This document shows positions 56,408 through 64,000 of a stretch of DNA of 64,000 bases, piece by piece. The stretch is taken from positions 1,426,001 to 1,490,000 of the forward strand of contig NZ_CP150900.1 in NCBI RefSeq assembly GCF_038050405.1, written 5' to 3'. The DNA is from Paraburkholderia sp. IMGN_8. GTDB taxonomy: Bacteria; Pseudomonadota; Gammaproteobacteria; Burkholderiales; Burkholderiaceae. Below the pieces are notes generated by a model that saw only the letters and a program-made list of their open reading frames with translations, searched no databases and was not told the origin of the DNA. Both the position numbers and the translations under genes were made by a program. The number at the start of each line of letters is the position of its first letter. Within the stretch, counting starts at the first letter, position 1.

Positions 56408-56905
56408 ATGAAAACCGTGTCTATCTGCTTCGTCTGCCTCGGGAACATCTGCCGTTCGCCGACCGCGGAAGGCGTGATGCGGCATCTGGTGGCCGAGGCG
56501 AATCTCGCGGAGCGCATTTTGATCGATTCCGCCGGTACGGGCGACTGGCACATCGGCCAGCCACCGGACGACCGCGCGCAGCATGCCGCCGGCCAGCGCG
56601 GCTACCAACTGGCCGGCTTACGCGGGCGCCAGATCGCCGCGGCTGATTTCGAGCGCTTCGATCTGCTGATCGCGATGGACGACAAAAACGTCGCCGCGCT
56701 AAGCCAAATCTGCCCGCCGGCGCTGCGGGACAAAATCCGTCTGCTGATGGAATTTGTGCCGGAAACGGACAGCCGCTGGGGTGGTGCCCGCGAAGTCGTC
56801 GATCCGTATTTCGGCGGCGCGGAAGGCTTCGAGCAAGTGCTCGATCAATGCGAAGCAGCCTGCCGTGGTTTGATCGCAGCGCTCCGTCCCCAGTTGGTGC
56901 CCTGA
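56408..56905 (+). CDS. Low-molecular-weight protein-tyrosine phosphatase
   Basis: A 165-residue phosphatase. The P-loop CLGNICRS gives Cys10 and Arg16; the general acid is Asp in VDPYFGGAEGFEQV. It is cytoplasmic. In bacteria such enzymes often dephosphorylate exopolysaccharide kinases (Wzb/Wzc), but no such genes are near; here it sits just upstream of iscR. A TATAAT is found at 56345-56350, without a clear -35. Confidence 0.9.
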   Translation: MKTVSICFVCLGNICRSPTAEGVMRHLVAEANLAERILIDSAGTGDWHIGQPPDDRAQHAAGQRGYQLAGLRGRQIAAADFERFDLLIAMDDKNVAALSQICPPALRDKIRLLMEFVPETDSRWGGAREVVDPYFGGAEGFEQVLDQCEAACRGLIAALRPQLVP

Positions 56906-56969
56906 AAGCGCACCAAGGCTTCGTTGGGCGTATCTGGTAATTAAGCAAATGACCCAAATTGCAATAGGG

Positions 56970-57021
56970 ATACTTGACTAAATCGCTCATGTATTTATAC
57001 TTGACCAAACTTGTCGAGAAT
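56970..57021 (+). promoter_or_regulatory. iscR promoter with two tandem IscR type-1 sites
   Basis: Two 25-bp sites at 56970-56994 and 56997-57021 both start ATACTTGAC and fit the type-1 pattern ATA(C/G)YYGACT-(A/T-rich)-YAGTC...TAT, the first less well on its right half. They overlap a sigma70 promoter TTGACT (56974) and TATACT (56996) with 16-bp spacing. Holo-IscR would thus block its own promoter. Confidence 0.8.
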
Positions 57022-57038
57022 TGCGGTTCCCACACCAT

Positions 57039-57569
57039 ATGAGACTCACCACGAAAGGCCGTTTCGCCGTCACGGCGATGATTGACCTGGCACTGCGCCA
57101 GGAGCAGGGCCCGGTGACGCTTGCGGGTATCAGCCAGCGCCAACATATCTCCCTGTCGTATCTCGAGCAGCTGTTTGGCAAGCTGCGTCGTCACGAAATC
57201 GTCGAGTCCGTGCGCGGACCGGGCGGTGGCTACAATCTGGCCCGCCGCGCTGAAGACGTGACTGTGGCCGACATCATCATCGCTGTCGACGAGCCGCTCG
57301 ATGCCACCCAATGCGGCGGTAAGGGCTCGTGCGAGGGCACCAAACAGCATGACGGCCACTGCATGACGCACGAATTGTGGTCGACGCTGAACCAGAAAAT
57401 GGTCGAGTACCTGGATTCGGTCTCCCTGAAAGATCTGGTCGATCAGCAGCGTTCGCGCGAAGGCTCCCCGGCGGTGTTGCGCGACCGGCGCAACGAGGCG
57501 CCGGCGGTCGAACCCGCGCGCGTGGTGCCGAAAGGGCCCAATTCCGTTTTCAACATGGCCGGTTCCTAG
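57039..57569 (+). CDS. iscR: Fe-S cluster regulator IscR
   Basis: A 176-residue Rrf2-family regulator. The winged HTH starts MRLTTKGRFAVTAMIDLAL; cluster ligands are Cys92, Cys98 and Cys108 with His111, the third Cys being four residues further than in E. coli owing to an insertion (EGTKQHDGHC). Beyond residue 145 there is a C-terminal Arg/Pro/Glu-rich tail. In-frame ATG 57021 would add six residues upstream but overlaps the operator. First gene of the isc operon. Confidence 0.95.
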   Translation: MRLTTKGRFAVTAMIDLALRQEQGPVTLAGISQRQHISLSYLEQLFGKLRRHEIVESVRGPGGGYNLARRAEDVTVADIIIAVDEPLDATQCGGKGSCEGTKQHDGHCMTHELWSTLNQKMVEYLDSVSLKDLVDQQRSREGSPAVLRDRRNEAPAVEPARVVPKGPNSVFNMAGS

Positions 57570-57655
57570 GGCGCGGCGAGTCGATTACTTGCGACCTCGC
57601 CGCAGCCTGATCAAGAATCCAGAAGCCAGAGCACATGACGTCCCCGGAGCGATAG

Positions 57656-58879
57656 ATGAACAACGACATTCCCCACCTGCCCATTTACATGGACTACAGC
57701 GCCACGACCCCGGTCGATCCGCGCGTGGTGGACAAAATGATTCCGTACTTGCGCGAGCAGTTCGGCAACCCCGCATCGCGTAGCCACTCGTATGGCTGGG
57801 ACGCGGAGCGTGCGGTCGAAGAAGCGCGCGAGAATGTCGCTGCGCTGGTGAATGCCGATCCGCGCGAAATCATCTGGACCTCGGGTGCAACTGAATCGGA
57901 CAACCTCGCGATCAAGGGTGCCGCGCACTTCTACAAAAGCAAGGGCAAGCACATCGTCACGGTGAAGACCGAGCACAAGGCTGTGCTCGACACTTGCCGC
58001 GAACTCGAGCGCGAAGGTTTCGAAGTCACCTATCTGGATGTGAAGGACGACGGCCTGATCGACCTCGACGTGTTCAAGGCCGCGCTGCGTCCGGACACGA
58101 TCCTTGTCTCGGTGATGTCGGTGAACAACGAGATCGGCGTGATCCAGGACATCGAGGCGATTGGCGAAATCACCCGTGAAAAGGGCATCATTTTCCACGT
58201 CGACGCGGCGCAAGCCACCGGCAAGATCGAGATCGATCTGCAAAAGCTGAAGGTCGACCTGATGTCGTTCTCGGCGCACAAGACGTACGGTCCGAAGGGT
58301 ATCGGCGCGCTGTACGTGCGTCGCAAGCCGCGTATCCGTATCGAGGCGCAGATGCATGGCGGCGGTCACGAGCGCGGCATGCGTTCGGGCACGCTGGCCA
58401 CGCACCAGATCGTCGGCATGGGCGAAGCGTTCCGTATCGCACGCGAAGAAATGGCGACGGAAAATGAGCGCGTCCGCATGCTGCGCGACCGCCTGCTGCG
58501 CGGCCTGTCGGAAATGGAAGAAGTGTATGTGAACGGCGACATGGAAAAGCGCGTGCCGCACAACCTGAACATCAGCTTCAATTTCGTCGAAGGCGAATCG
58601 CTGATCATGGCGGTGAAGGACGTGGCGGTGTCGTCGGGGTCGGCTTGCACGTCGGCGTCGCTGGAGCCGTCGTATGTGCTGCGCGCATTGGGTCGTAACG
58701 ACGAACTGGCGCACAGTTCGATCCGCTTCACGGTGGGCCGCTTCACGGCCGAGCAGGATGTCGATTACGTGATCAACCTGCTGAAGACCAAGATTTCGAA
58801 GCTGCGCGACTTGTCGCCGCTGTGGGAAATGCACAAGGACGGGATCGATATTTCGACCATCCAGTGGGCAGCGCACTGA
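57656..58879 (+). CDS. iscS: Cysteine desulfurase IscS
   Basis: A 407-residue PLP enzyme. PLP Lys209 lies in [12 protein letters not shown], the persulfide Cys331 in [21 protein letters not shown]. Residue numbering follows E. coli IscS closely, with a few added N-terminal residues. It supplies sulfur for IscU and tRNA thiolation. Gap of 86 bp from iscR. Confidence 0.96.
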   Translation: MNNDIPHLPIYMDYSATTPVDPRVVDKMIPYLREQFGNPASRSHSYGWDAERAVEEARENVAALVNADPREIIWTSGATESDNLAIKGAAHFYKSKGKHIVTVKTEHKAVLDTCRELEREGFEVTYLDVKDDGLIDLDVFKAALRPDTILVSVMSVNNEIGVIQDIEAIGEITREKGIIFHVDAAQATGKIEIDLQKLKVDLMSFSAHKTYGPKGIGALYVRRKPRIRIEAQMHGGGHERGMRSGTLATHQIVGMGEAFRIAREEMATENERVRMLRDRLLRGLSEMEEVYVNGDMEKRVPHNLNISFNFVEGESLIMAVKDVAVSSGSACTSASLEPSYVLRALGRNDELAHSSIRFTVGRFTAEQDVDYVINLLKTKISKLRDLSPLWEMHKDGIDISTIQWAAH

Positions 58880-58942
58880 CGCGCCAGTTTGTGGACGTCG
58901 AATTCATCGAATGCAGATTGAAACGAATCAAGGAGTGTAATC

Positions 58943-59356
58943 ATGGCTTATAGCGACAAGGTTCTGGACCACTACGAAAACCCGCGCAACGTCGGTTCCT
59001 TCGCGAAGGACGACGATGCGGTCGGCACCGGCATGGTTGGCGCGCCGGCGTGCGGCGACGTGATGAAGCTGCAGATCCGCGTGGGCGCGGACGGCATCAT
59101 TGAAGACGCGAAGTTCAAGACGTACGGCTGCGGTTCGGCCATCGCGTCGAGCTCGCTCGTCACTGAATGGGTGAAGGGCAAGACCCTCGACCAGGCCATG
59201 TCGATCAAAAACACGCAGATCGCCGAAGAACTGGCGCTGCCGCCGGTGAAGATCCACTGCTCGATTCTCGCGGAAGACGCGATCAAGGCAGCGGTCGCCG
59301 ACTACAAGCAACGCCACGGCGAAGCTGTCGTCGAAGCTGACAAGCAGCACGCTTAA
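58943..59356 (+). CDS. iscU: Fe-S scaffold IscU
   Basis: A 137-residue scaffold. Cluster ligands Cys37, Asp39, Cys63 and Cys106 are present, and LPPVK (99-103) is the HscA-binding motif. An AAGGAGTG site precedes the ATG. Sixty-three bases follow iscS. Confidence 0.97.
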   Translation: MAYSDKVLDHYENPRNVGSFAKDDDAVGTGMVGAPACGDVMKLQIRVGADGIIEDAKFKTYGCGSAIASSSLVTEWVKGKTLDQAMSIKNTQIAEELALPPVKIHCSILAEDAIKAAVADYKQRHGEAVVEADKQHA

Positions 59357-59513
59357 GCGCGCCGTTGAGTGTGAATCGAAGCGGACGGCGCAGCGCAACA
59401 ACGCACCGTCCGGCATGAGCGATATTTGAAGCAGGCAGGGTAGCAGCGCGGAAGTCATCACACCGGTGATAAGCACACGAGTGACGAACACGCACTGCGC
59501 AATGAGAAACGCT

Positions 59514-59837
59514 ATGGCAATTACGTTGACCGAAAAGGCAGCACAGCACGTCCAGAAGTATCTGATTCGTCGCGGCAAGGGTGTCGGGCTGCGGCTTGGC
59601 GTGCGCACGACCGGTTGCTCGGGTTTGGCCTACAAACTCGAGTACGTGGATGAACTCGCGCCCGAAGACGAAGTGTTCGAATGCAACGGCGTGAAGATCA
59701 TTGTCGACCCGAAGAGCCTCGCCTATATCGACGGCACCGAACTCGACTTCGCACGTGAAGGGTTGAACGAAGGCTTCAAGTTCAACAACCCGAACGTGAA
59801 GGACGAGTGCGGTTGCGGCGAGTCGTTCCGCGTGTAA
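59514..59837 (+). CDS. iscA: A-type Fe-S carrier IscA
   Basis: A 107-residue carrier with the three conserved cysteines Cys35 (GCSGLAY), Cys99 and Cys101 (ECGCGESF). The open frame extends to 59466, but [13 protein letters not shown] at 59514 is the family start. It is followed 25 bp after the stop by an intrinsic-terminator-like hairpin, so the hsc genes may be less expressed. Confidence 0.95.
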   Translation: MAITLTEKAAQHVQKYLIRRGKGVGLRLGVRTTGCSGLAYKLEYVDELAPEDEVFECNGVKIIVDPKSLAYIDGTELDFAREGLNEGFKFNNPNVKDECGCGESFRV

Positions 59838-59862
59838 ATAGGTTCACTTCCGCGTGCAGCGG

Positions 59863-59889
59863 AAAAAAGGCGGCGCGGGCCGCCTTTTT
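59863..59889 (+). terminator. Terminator-like hairpin inside the isc operon
   Basis: AAAAGGCGGC/GCCGCCTTTT with loop GCGG and a five-T run, between iscA and hscB. It should attenuate read-through into hscB-hscA-fdx-iscX. Confidence 0.82.
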
Positions 59890-59976
59890 AGTTTCATCCG
59901 CGCCTATTTGATCTGCATTGATCTGCGCTTTTTGACTGCACTCCGGTGCGCTTCCTGAACGGACTCCTTCTATCCG

Positions 59977-60504
59977 ATGGCCTCGCTGAACGACAGCCAC
60001 TTCGACTTGTTCGATCTGCCCGCGCAATTCGCGCTCGACGCGTCCGCGCTCGACCACGCGTACCGCACGGTGCAGGCGCAAGTGCACCCGGACCGCTTCG
60101 CGGCGGCCGGCGACGCGCAAAAACGCATTGCGATGCAATGGGCGACGCGCACCAACGAGGCGTATCAGACGCTGCGCGATCCGCTGAAACGCGCGACCTA
60201 TCTGCTGCATCTGCGCGGCATCGACGTCGGCGCGGAGAACAATACGGCGATGGAGCCGGCGTTCCTGATGCAGCAGATGGAGTGGCGCGAAGGTATTGAA
60301 GACGCGGCCGCGGCGAAGAACGTCGATGCGCTCGACGCCCTGCTCACGGAACTGTGCGACGAAGAGCGCATGCGTTTCGACAAACTCCGCGCCTTGCTCG
60401 ACAGCGGCGCGAATCAGGCGGCGGGCGAGGCGGTGCGGCAGTTGATGTTCATCGAGCGGGTGGCGTCGGAAATCGGCACGCAGATCGAGCGGCTCGAAAA
60501 CTAG
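59977..60504 (+). CDS. hscB: Co-chaperone HscB
   Basis: A 175-residue J-protein. The J domain carries HPD at residues 37-39 (AQVHPDRF); the C-terminal helical domain binds IscU. It presents IscU to HscA. Follows the internal hairpin by 87 bp and precedes hscA by 110 bp. Confidence 0.95.
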   Translation: MASLNDSHFDLFDLPAQFALDASALDHAYRTVQAQVHPDRFAAAGDAQKRIAMQWATRTNEAYQTLRDPLKRATYLLHLRGIDVGAENNTAMEPAFLMQQMEWREGIEDAAAAKNVDALDALLTELCDEERMRFDKLRALLDSGANQAAGEAVRQLMFIERVASEIGTQIERLEN

Positions 60505-60614
60505 CACCGCGCGCAGTGCTACCGACGCACGACGATACACAAACGCAGCCGTAGCATTAACATCCAGCAACGCGAAATTTCAGGACGGGGCCATGCGGCC
60601 CCGAGAAGATCCAG

Positions 60615-62486
60615 ATGGCCTTACTGCAAATCTCCGAACCCGGCATGGCGCCGGCGCCTCATCAGCGGCGTCTCGCGGTCGGTATCGATCTCGGCACCAC
60701 CAACTCCCTCGTCGCCGCCGTGCGCAGCGGCGTGCCCGACGTGCTGCCCGATGAGGACGGCCATGCGCTGCTGCCGTCGGTGGTGCGTTACCTCGAAAAG
60801 GGCGGCCGCCGTATCGGCCGCGCCGCCAAGGCAGAAGCCGCGACTGATCCGCGGAACACGATCGTGTCGGTCAAGCGCTTCATGGGCCGCGGCAAGGCGG
60901 AAGTCGAAGGCGCCGAAAACGCGCCGTACGATTTCGTCGACGCGCCTGGCATGGTGCAGATCCGTACCGTCGACGGCGTGAAGAGCCCGGTCGAAGTGTC
61001 GGCGGAAATTCTCGCCACGCTGCGCCAGCGCGCGGAAGACTCGCTCGGCGACGAGCTGGTCGGCGCGGTTATCACCGTGCCCGCGTATTTCGACGAAGCG
61101 CAGCGCCAGGCGACCAAAGACGCCGCGCGTCTGGCCGGTCTGAATGTGCTGCGCCTGTTGAACGAGCCGACCGCGGCGGCGATCGCCTACGGTCTCGATA
61201 ACGGTTCCGAGGGTCTGTACGCGGTGTACGACCTCGGCGGCGGCACCTTCGATCTGTCGATTCTCAAGCTCACCAGGGGCGTTTTCGAAGTGCTCGCGGC
61301 GGGCGGCGATTCCGCGCTCGGCGGCGACGATTTCGACCACGCGCTATATCGCCATGTGCTCGAACAAGCCGGCATCGCGCCGCAGACGCTTGTTCCGGAA
61401 GATGTGCGCCTGCTGCTGGACAGCGTGCGCGCGACCAAGGAAGCTTTGTCGGACGTGCCACGTGCGAAGTTGCAGGCAACGCTCTCGAACGGCACTGCGA
61501 TCGATCTGACGATCGACGAAGCCACTTTCGAAACGATCACCCAGGCGCTCGTTCAGCGCACGCTCGGTCCGACGAAGAAAGCACTGCGCGACGCCAAGGT
61601 CGCCACGAAGGACATCAAAGGCGTGGTGCTGGTCGGCGGCGCGACGCGCATGCCGGTGATCCGCCGCGCGGTCGAGTCGTTCTTCGGCCAGCCGCCGCTC
61701 ACCAATCTGGATCCGGATCAGGTCGTCGCGCTCGGCGCGGCGATCCAGGCCGATCTGCTCGCGGGCAATCGCGGCGCCGACGGCGACGACTGGCTGCTGC
61801 TCGACGTGATTCCGCTGTCGCTCGGCGTCGAAACGATGGGCGGCCTGACCGAGAAAATCATCCCGCGCAATTCGACGATTCCGGTCGCGCGCGCGCAGGA
61901 TTTCACGACCTTCAAGGACGGCCAGACAGCGATGGCGATCCACGTCGTGCAAGGCGAGCGCGAGCTCGTCAGTGATTGCCGCTCGCTCGCGCGTTTCGAG
62001 CTGCGCGGCATTCCGCCGATGGCCGCCGGCGCCGCGCGGATTCGCGTTACGTATCAGGTCGACGCGGACGGTTTGCTGTCCGTGTTCGCGCGTGAGCAGG
62101 GTTCGGGCGTCGAGGCGTCGGTGGTGGTCAAGCCGTCGTACGGTCTCGCCGACGACGACATTGCCAGGATGCTCGAAGACAGCTTCTCGACCGCCGAAGT
62201 CGACATGCGCGCCCGTGCGCTGCGTGAAGCGCAAGTCGAAGCGCGGCGCCTCGTCGAAGCGACCGACGCCGCGCTTGCCGCTGACGCCGAATTGCTCGAC
62301 GACAGCGAACGCGCCGAACTCGACGCGCTGCTTGCCGCTTTGCGCAATATTGCGCAAAGCGACGACGTCGACGCGATCGAAGCCGCGACCAAAACGCTCG
62401 CCGAAGGCACCGACGAATTCGCTGCCCGCCGCATGAACAAGGGCATTCGCCGCGCGCTGGCCGGCCGCAAGCTCGACGAGATCTGA
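60615..62486 (+). CDS. hscA: Chaperone HscA
   Basis: A 623-residue Hsp70 specialised for Fe-S assembly. The ATPase domain begins [15 protein letters not shown], with [20 protein letters not shown] and [11 protein letters not shown]; the substrate domain follows from about residue 390. It acts on IscU through LPPVK. N-terminal 15 residues precede the first strand. Confidence 0.96.
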   Translation: MALLQISEPGMAPAPHQRRLAVGIDLGTTNSLVAAVRSGVPDVLPDEDGHALLPSVVRYLEKGGRRIGRAAKAEAATDPRNTIVSVKRFMGRGKAEVEGAENAPYDFVDAPGMVQIRTVDGVKSPVEVSAEILATLRQRAEDSLGDELVGAVITVPAYFDEAQRQATKDAARLAGLNVLRLLNEPTAAAIAYGLDNGSEGLYAVYDLGGGTFDLSILKLTRGVFEVLAAGGDSALGGDDFDHALYRHVLEQAGIAPQTLVPEDVRLLLDSVRATKEALSDVPRAKLQATLSNGTAIDLTIDEATFETITQALVQRTLGPTKKALRDAKVATKDIKGVVLVGGATRMPVIRRAVESFFGQPPLTNLDPDQVVALGAAIQADLLAGNRGADGDDWLLLDVIPLSLGVETMGGLTEKIIPRNSTIPVARAQDFTTFKDGQTAMAIHVVQGERELVSDCRSLARFELRGIPPMAAGAARIRVTYQVDADGLLSVFAREQGSGVEASVVVKPSYGLADDDIARMLEDSFSTAEVDMRARALREAQVEARRLVEATDAALAADAELLDDSERAELDALLAALRNIAQSDDVDAIEAATKTLAEGTDEFAARRMNKGIRRALAGRKLDEI

Positions 62487-62655
62487 GCCTTGCGGTAGCG
62501 GCATGCGAGCCGGTACGCCCGCAGCCGGTCGCCCGCAGCCGGTCGCCCGCAACAAACGAATACGCGCCGCGCGTCTTAAAAACGGCACGCGGCGTTAGTA
62601 AAATGGTACGGAGCCGGACTGCGGCAGCCGTGCCTCAGACCGAAACGGAAAATGT

Positions 62656-62997
62656 ATGCCTCAAATCGTTGTGCTGCCTCACATTGAACTGTGCCCGGAA
62701 GGCGCGGTGATCGATGCCGTGCCCGGCAAGAGCATCTGCGACAGTCTGCTCGATCACGGCATCGAAATCGAGCACGCGTGCGAGAAGTCCTGCGCGTGCA
62801 CGACCTGCCACGTGATCGTGCGTGAGGGTTTCGCCGCCTTGACGCCGTCCGAGGAAGACGAGGACGATCTGCTGGACAAAGCGTGGGGGCTGGAACCGGC
62901 CTCGCGTTTGTCGTGCCAGGCGATGGTGCCGGCGGAGCAGGATCTGGTCGTCGAAATCCCGCGTTACTCGATCAATCACGCGAAGGAAAACCACTAA
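62656..62997 (+). CDS. fdx: ISC-type 2Fe-2S ferredoxin
   Basis: A 113-residue adrenodoxin-type ferredoxin. Cluster ligands Cys42, Cys48, Cys51 and Cys87 fit CX5CX2C...C. It donates electrons for cluster assembly. The ATG at 62656 is chosen; an earlier ATG at 62652 is in another frame. Upstream, a 14-bp unit (GCCCGCAGCCGGTC) is repeated near 62518-62550. Confidence 0.95.
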   Translation: MPQIVVLPHIELCPEGAVIDAVPGKSICDSLLDHGIEIEHACEKSCACTTCHVIVREGFAALTPSEEDEDDLLDKAWGLEPASRLSCQAMVPAEQDLVVEIPRYSINHAKENH

Positions 62998-63012
62998 CAG
63001 GAGGATGCAGCC

Positions 63013-63210
63013 ATGAAGTGGACCGATACGCAAGACATCGCGATGGCCCTGACCGACAAGCACCAGGACATCGATCCGCAGCAGGTGCGCTTCACTGATT
63101 TGCACCGCTGGGTTACCGAGCTGGAAGGTTTCGACGACGACCCTAACCGGTCGAACGAGAAGATCCTCGAGGCGATTCAGGCTGCCTGGATCGAAGACGC
63201 GGATTATTGA
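63013..63210 (+). CDS. iscX: IscX
   Basis: A 65-residue acidic protein of full IscX length, starting MKWTDTQDIAMALTDKHQD, with the DPQQVRFTDLHRWV and FDDDPNRSNEKILEAIQ blocks. It binds iron and modulates IscS. It is 15 bp after fdx with an AGGAGG site and ends the operon. Confidence 0.95.
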   Translation: MKWTDTQDIAMALTDKHQDIDPQQVRFTDLHRWVTELEGFDDDPNRSNEKILEAIQAAWIEDADY

Positions 63211-63253
63211 GTTTTGTGCCCGCGGCGCGCGATTCGTTTCTGTTGCGACAAAG

Positions 63254-63284
63254 AAAAAGGCGATTCCAATGGAATCGCCTTTTT
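63254..63284. terminator. Terminator of the isc operon
   Basis: AAAAAGGCGATTCC/GGAATCGCCTTTTT, a 14-bp stem with loop AAT, usable in both directions; it also faces the following minus-strand gene. Confidence 0.93.
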
Positions 63285-63317
63285 TAACGCCTGTGAGAAT
63301 CTTCAGGCTGGCATCGG

Positions 63318-64000
63318 TCAGCTTGCCACCAGCGTGCCGTTTTCGACCCGCACGCGCTGACCTTGCTGGAACGGCGGCGCTTCATGGTATGTGAAGTAGC
63401 GCATCTTGCCGTTTTCCATGCGCACGCGCACCGAATACGACGTGCTGCTGCGCAGATGTTTTTCGACCGAGTTGCCGGCGAGACCACCGCCGAGCGCGCC
63501 GAGAATCGTCATTGCGGTACGGCCGTTGCCGCTACCGAACTGGTTGCCGACCACGCCGCCGGCCACTGCACCGCCGACCGCGCCGATGCCAGTGCCATGA
63601 CCTTCCTGCTTCACCGCCGAGATGCTGACCACCGTGCCGCAAGTCGAGCAGTAAGCCGGTTGCGAAGGTTGCTGCTGCGCATATTGCGGGGCCGGCTGCG
63701 CTTGTTGCTGCTGGGCGTATTGCGGTTGTTGCACAGGCGCCGGGGCTGGCTGGCGTTGAACCGGTTGCTGAGCCTGCTGTTGGGCGGCCTGTTGCGCCTG
63801 TTGCTCCGCTGCTTGTTGGGCGGCCTGTTGCGCCGCCAGGTTCGCCGGAGCGGCGGAATCGACCACCGCCGGTTGCGTAGTCACTTGCGCGGCCTGGGTC
63901 TGGTCGGTTTGCACGCCGTTGCTCGAGGCCTTCGGGAACAGGCCTGTGATCGCCGCCGTCGCGGCAAGGCTGGCGATGATGAGGGCGCCCGCAGCGGTCG
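63318..64000 (-). CDS. Glycine-zipper 2TM-domain outer membrane protein (5' partial)
   Basis: The frame is open to the window end, so the start is missing. Visible order: a hydrophobic anchor (GALIIASLAATAAITGLF), a Gln/Ala/Pro-rich linker of about 90 residues, CSTCGTVVSI, then a Gly-zipper (GAVGGAVAGGVVGNQFG and GALGGGLAGNSVEK) and a C-terminal beta part ending VENGTLVAS. This matches the 17-kDa surface-antigen/SlyB-like family with an N-terminal membrane anchor. Internal GTG at 63914 is not the true start. Confidence 0.8.
   Translation of the reverse strand, partial: TAAGALIIASLAATAAITGLFPKASSNGVQTDQTQAAQVTTQPAVVDSAAPANLAAQQAAQQAAEQQAQQAAQQQAQQPVQRQPAPAPVQQPQYAQQQQAQPAPQYAQQQPSQPAYCSTCGTVVSISAVKQEGHGTGIGAVGGAVAGGVVGNQFGSGNGRTAMTILGALGGGLAGNSVEKHLRSSTSYSVRVRMENGKMRYFTYHEAPPFQQGQRVRVENGTLVAS

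Overview
The window looks like chromosomal DNA of a GC-rich betaproteobacterium of the Burkholderia/Paraburkholderia group. The reasons are dense GC3-rich coding, a phasin with a PhaR-like promoter, two-lipoyl E2 and lipoyl-bearing E3 pyruvate dehydrogenase genes, isc operon order iscR-S-U-A-hscB-A-fdx-iscX, and a dispersed double-hairpin repeat of a kind I associate with Paraburkholderia. Nothing indicates a prophage, plasmid or CRISPR array. About 56 protein genes and one tRNA gene are supported; two genes run off the ends.

Layout. 1-1640: a cytochrome b561 (partial), a YedY-like molybdoenzyme and a Met-rich MXKDX periplasmic protein, resembling a hypochlorite/methionine-oxidation scavenging cassette. 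1920-4965: an EamA exporter convergent with fadH. 4966-6218: a gene-poor stretch built on a large imperfect inverted repeat with 29-bp tandem units at its outer edges. 6219-10437: a small unknown ORF, an FAD disulfide oxidoreductase, a cupin, a TMEM175 channel, an unknown membrane protein and a YfcE-like phosphodiesterase. 10514-14402 (minus): proP, then argA-yggX. 14426-23284: hrpA, divergent from argA over 23 bp, a beta-propeller protein, a sterol-desaturase relative, an EI24 protein, a CinA N-terminal type protein and a rhodanese (minus).

23285-31068: nitrogen regulation (glnA-ntrB-ntrC behind a sigma54 promoter and an NtrC-like site), a prolyl oligopeptidase and xthA. 31288-38689: a small conserved gene, initiator tRNA-Met, a YgeA-like racemase, a CodA-like deaminase, prlC, an acyltransferase and folD. 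39001-48899: a FixL/FixJ-like pair facing away from aceE-aceF-lpdA, with a third repeat copy between aceF and lpdA. 49224-55025: phasin, a PBP7-type endopeptidase, an IclR regulator divergent from lutA-lutB. 55178-63210: a Gly/Tyr-rich lipoprotein, a small exported protein, a low-molecular-weight tyrosine phosphatase and the complete isc operon. The window closes with a glycine-zipper protein cut by its edge.

Themes. Redox and Fe-S biology recurs: isc operon, yggX, lutAB, YedY-like cassette, FadH. Carbon/nitrogen control is covered by GlnA-NtrBC, ArgA, the pyruvate dehydrogenase complex and phasin. The most interesting signals are regulatory: a palindromic -10 box that seems to serve argA and hrpA as two leaderless promoters, paired PhaR-like operators around the phasin promoter, tandem IscR type-1 sites, and a structured leader upstream of proP. 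No wholly undescribed multi-gene system is evident; the strongest candidates for follow-up are the YedY/MXKDX cassette, the argA/hrpA promoter and the inverted-repeat element.
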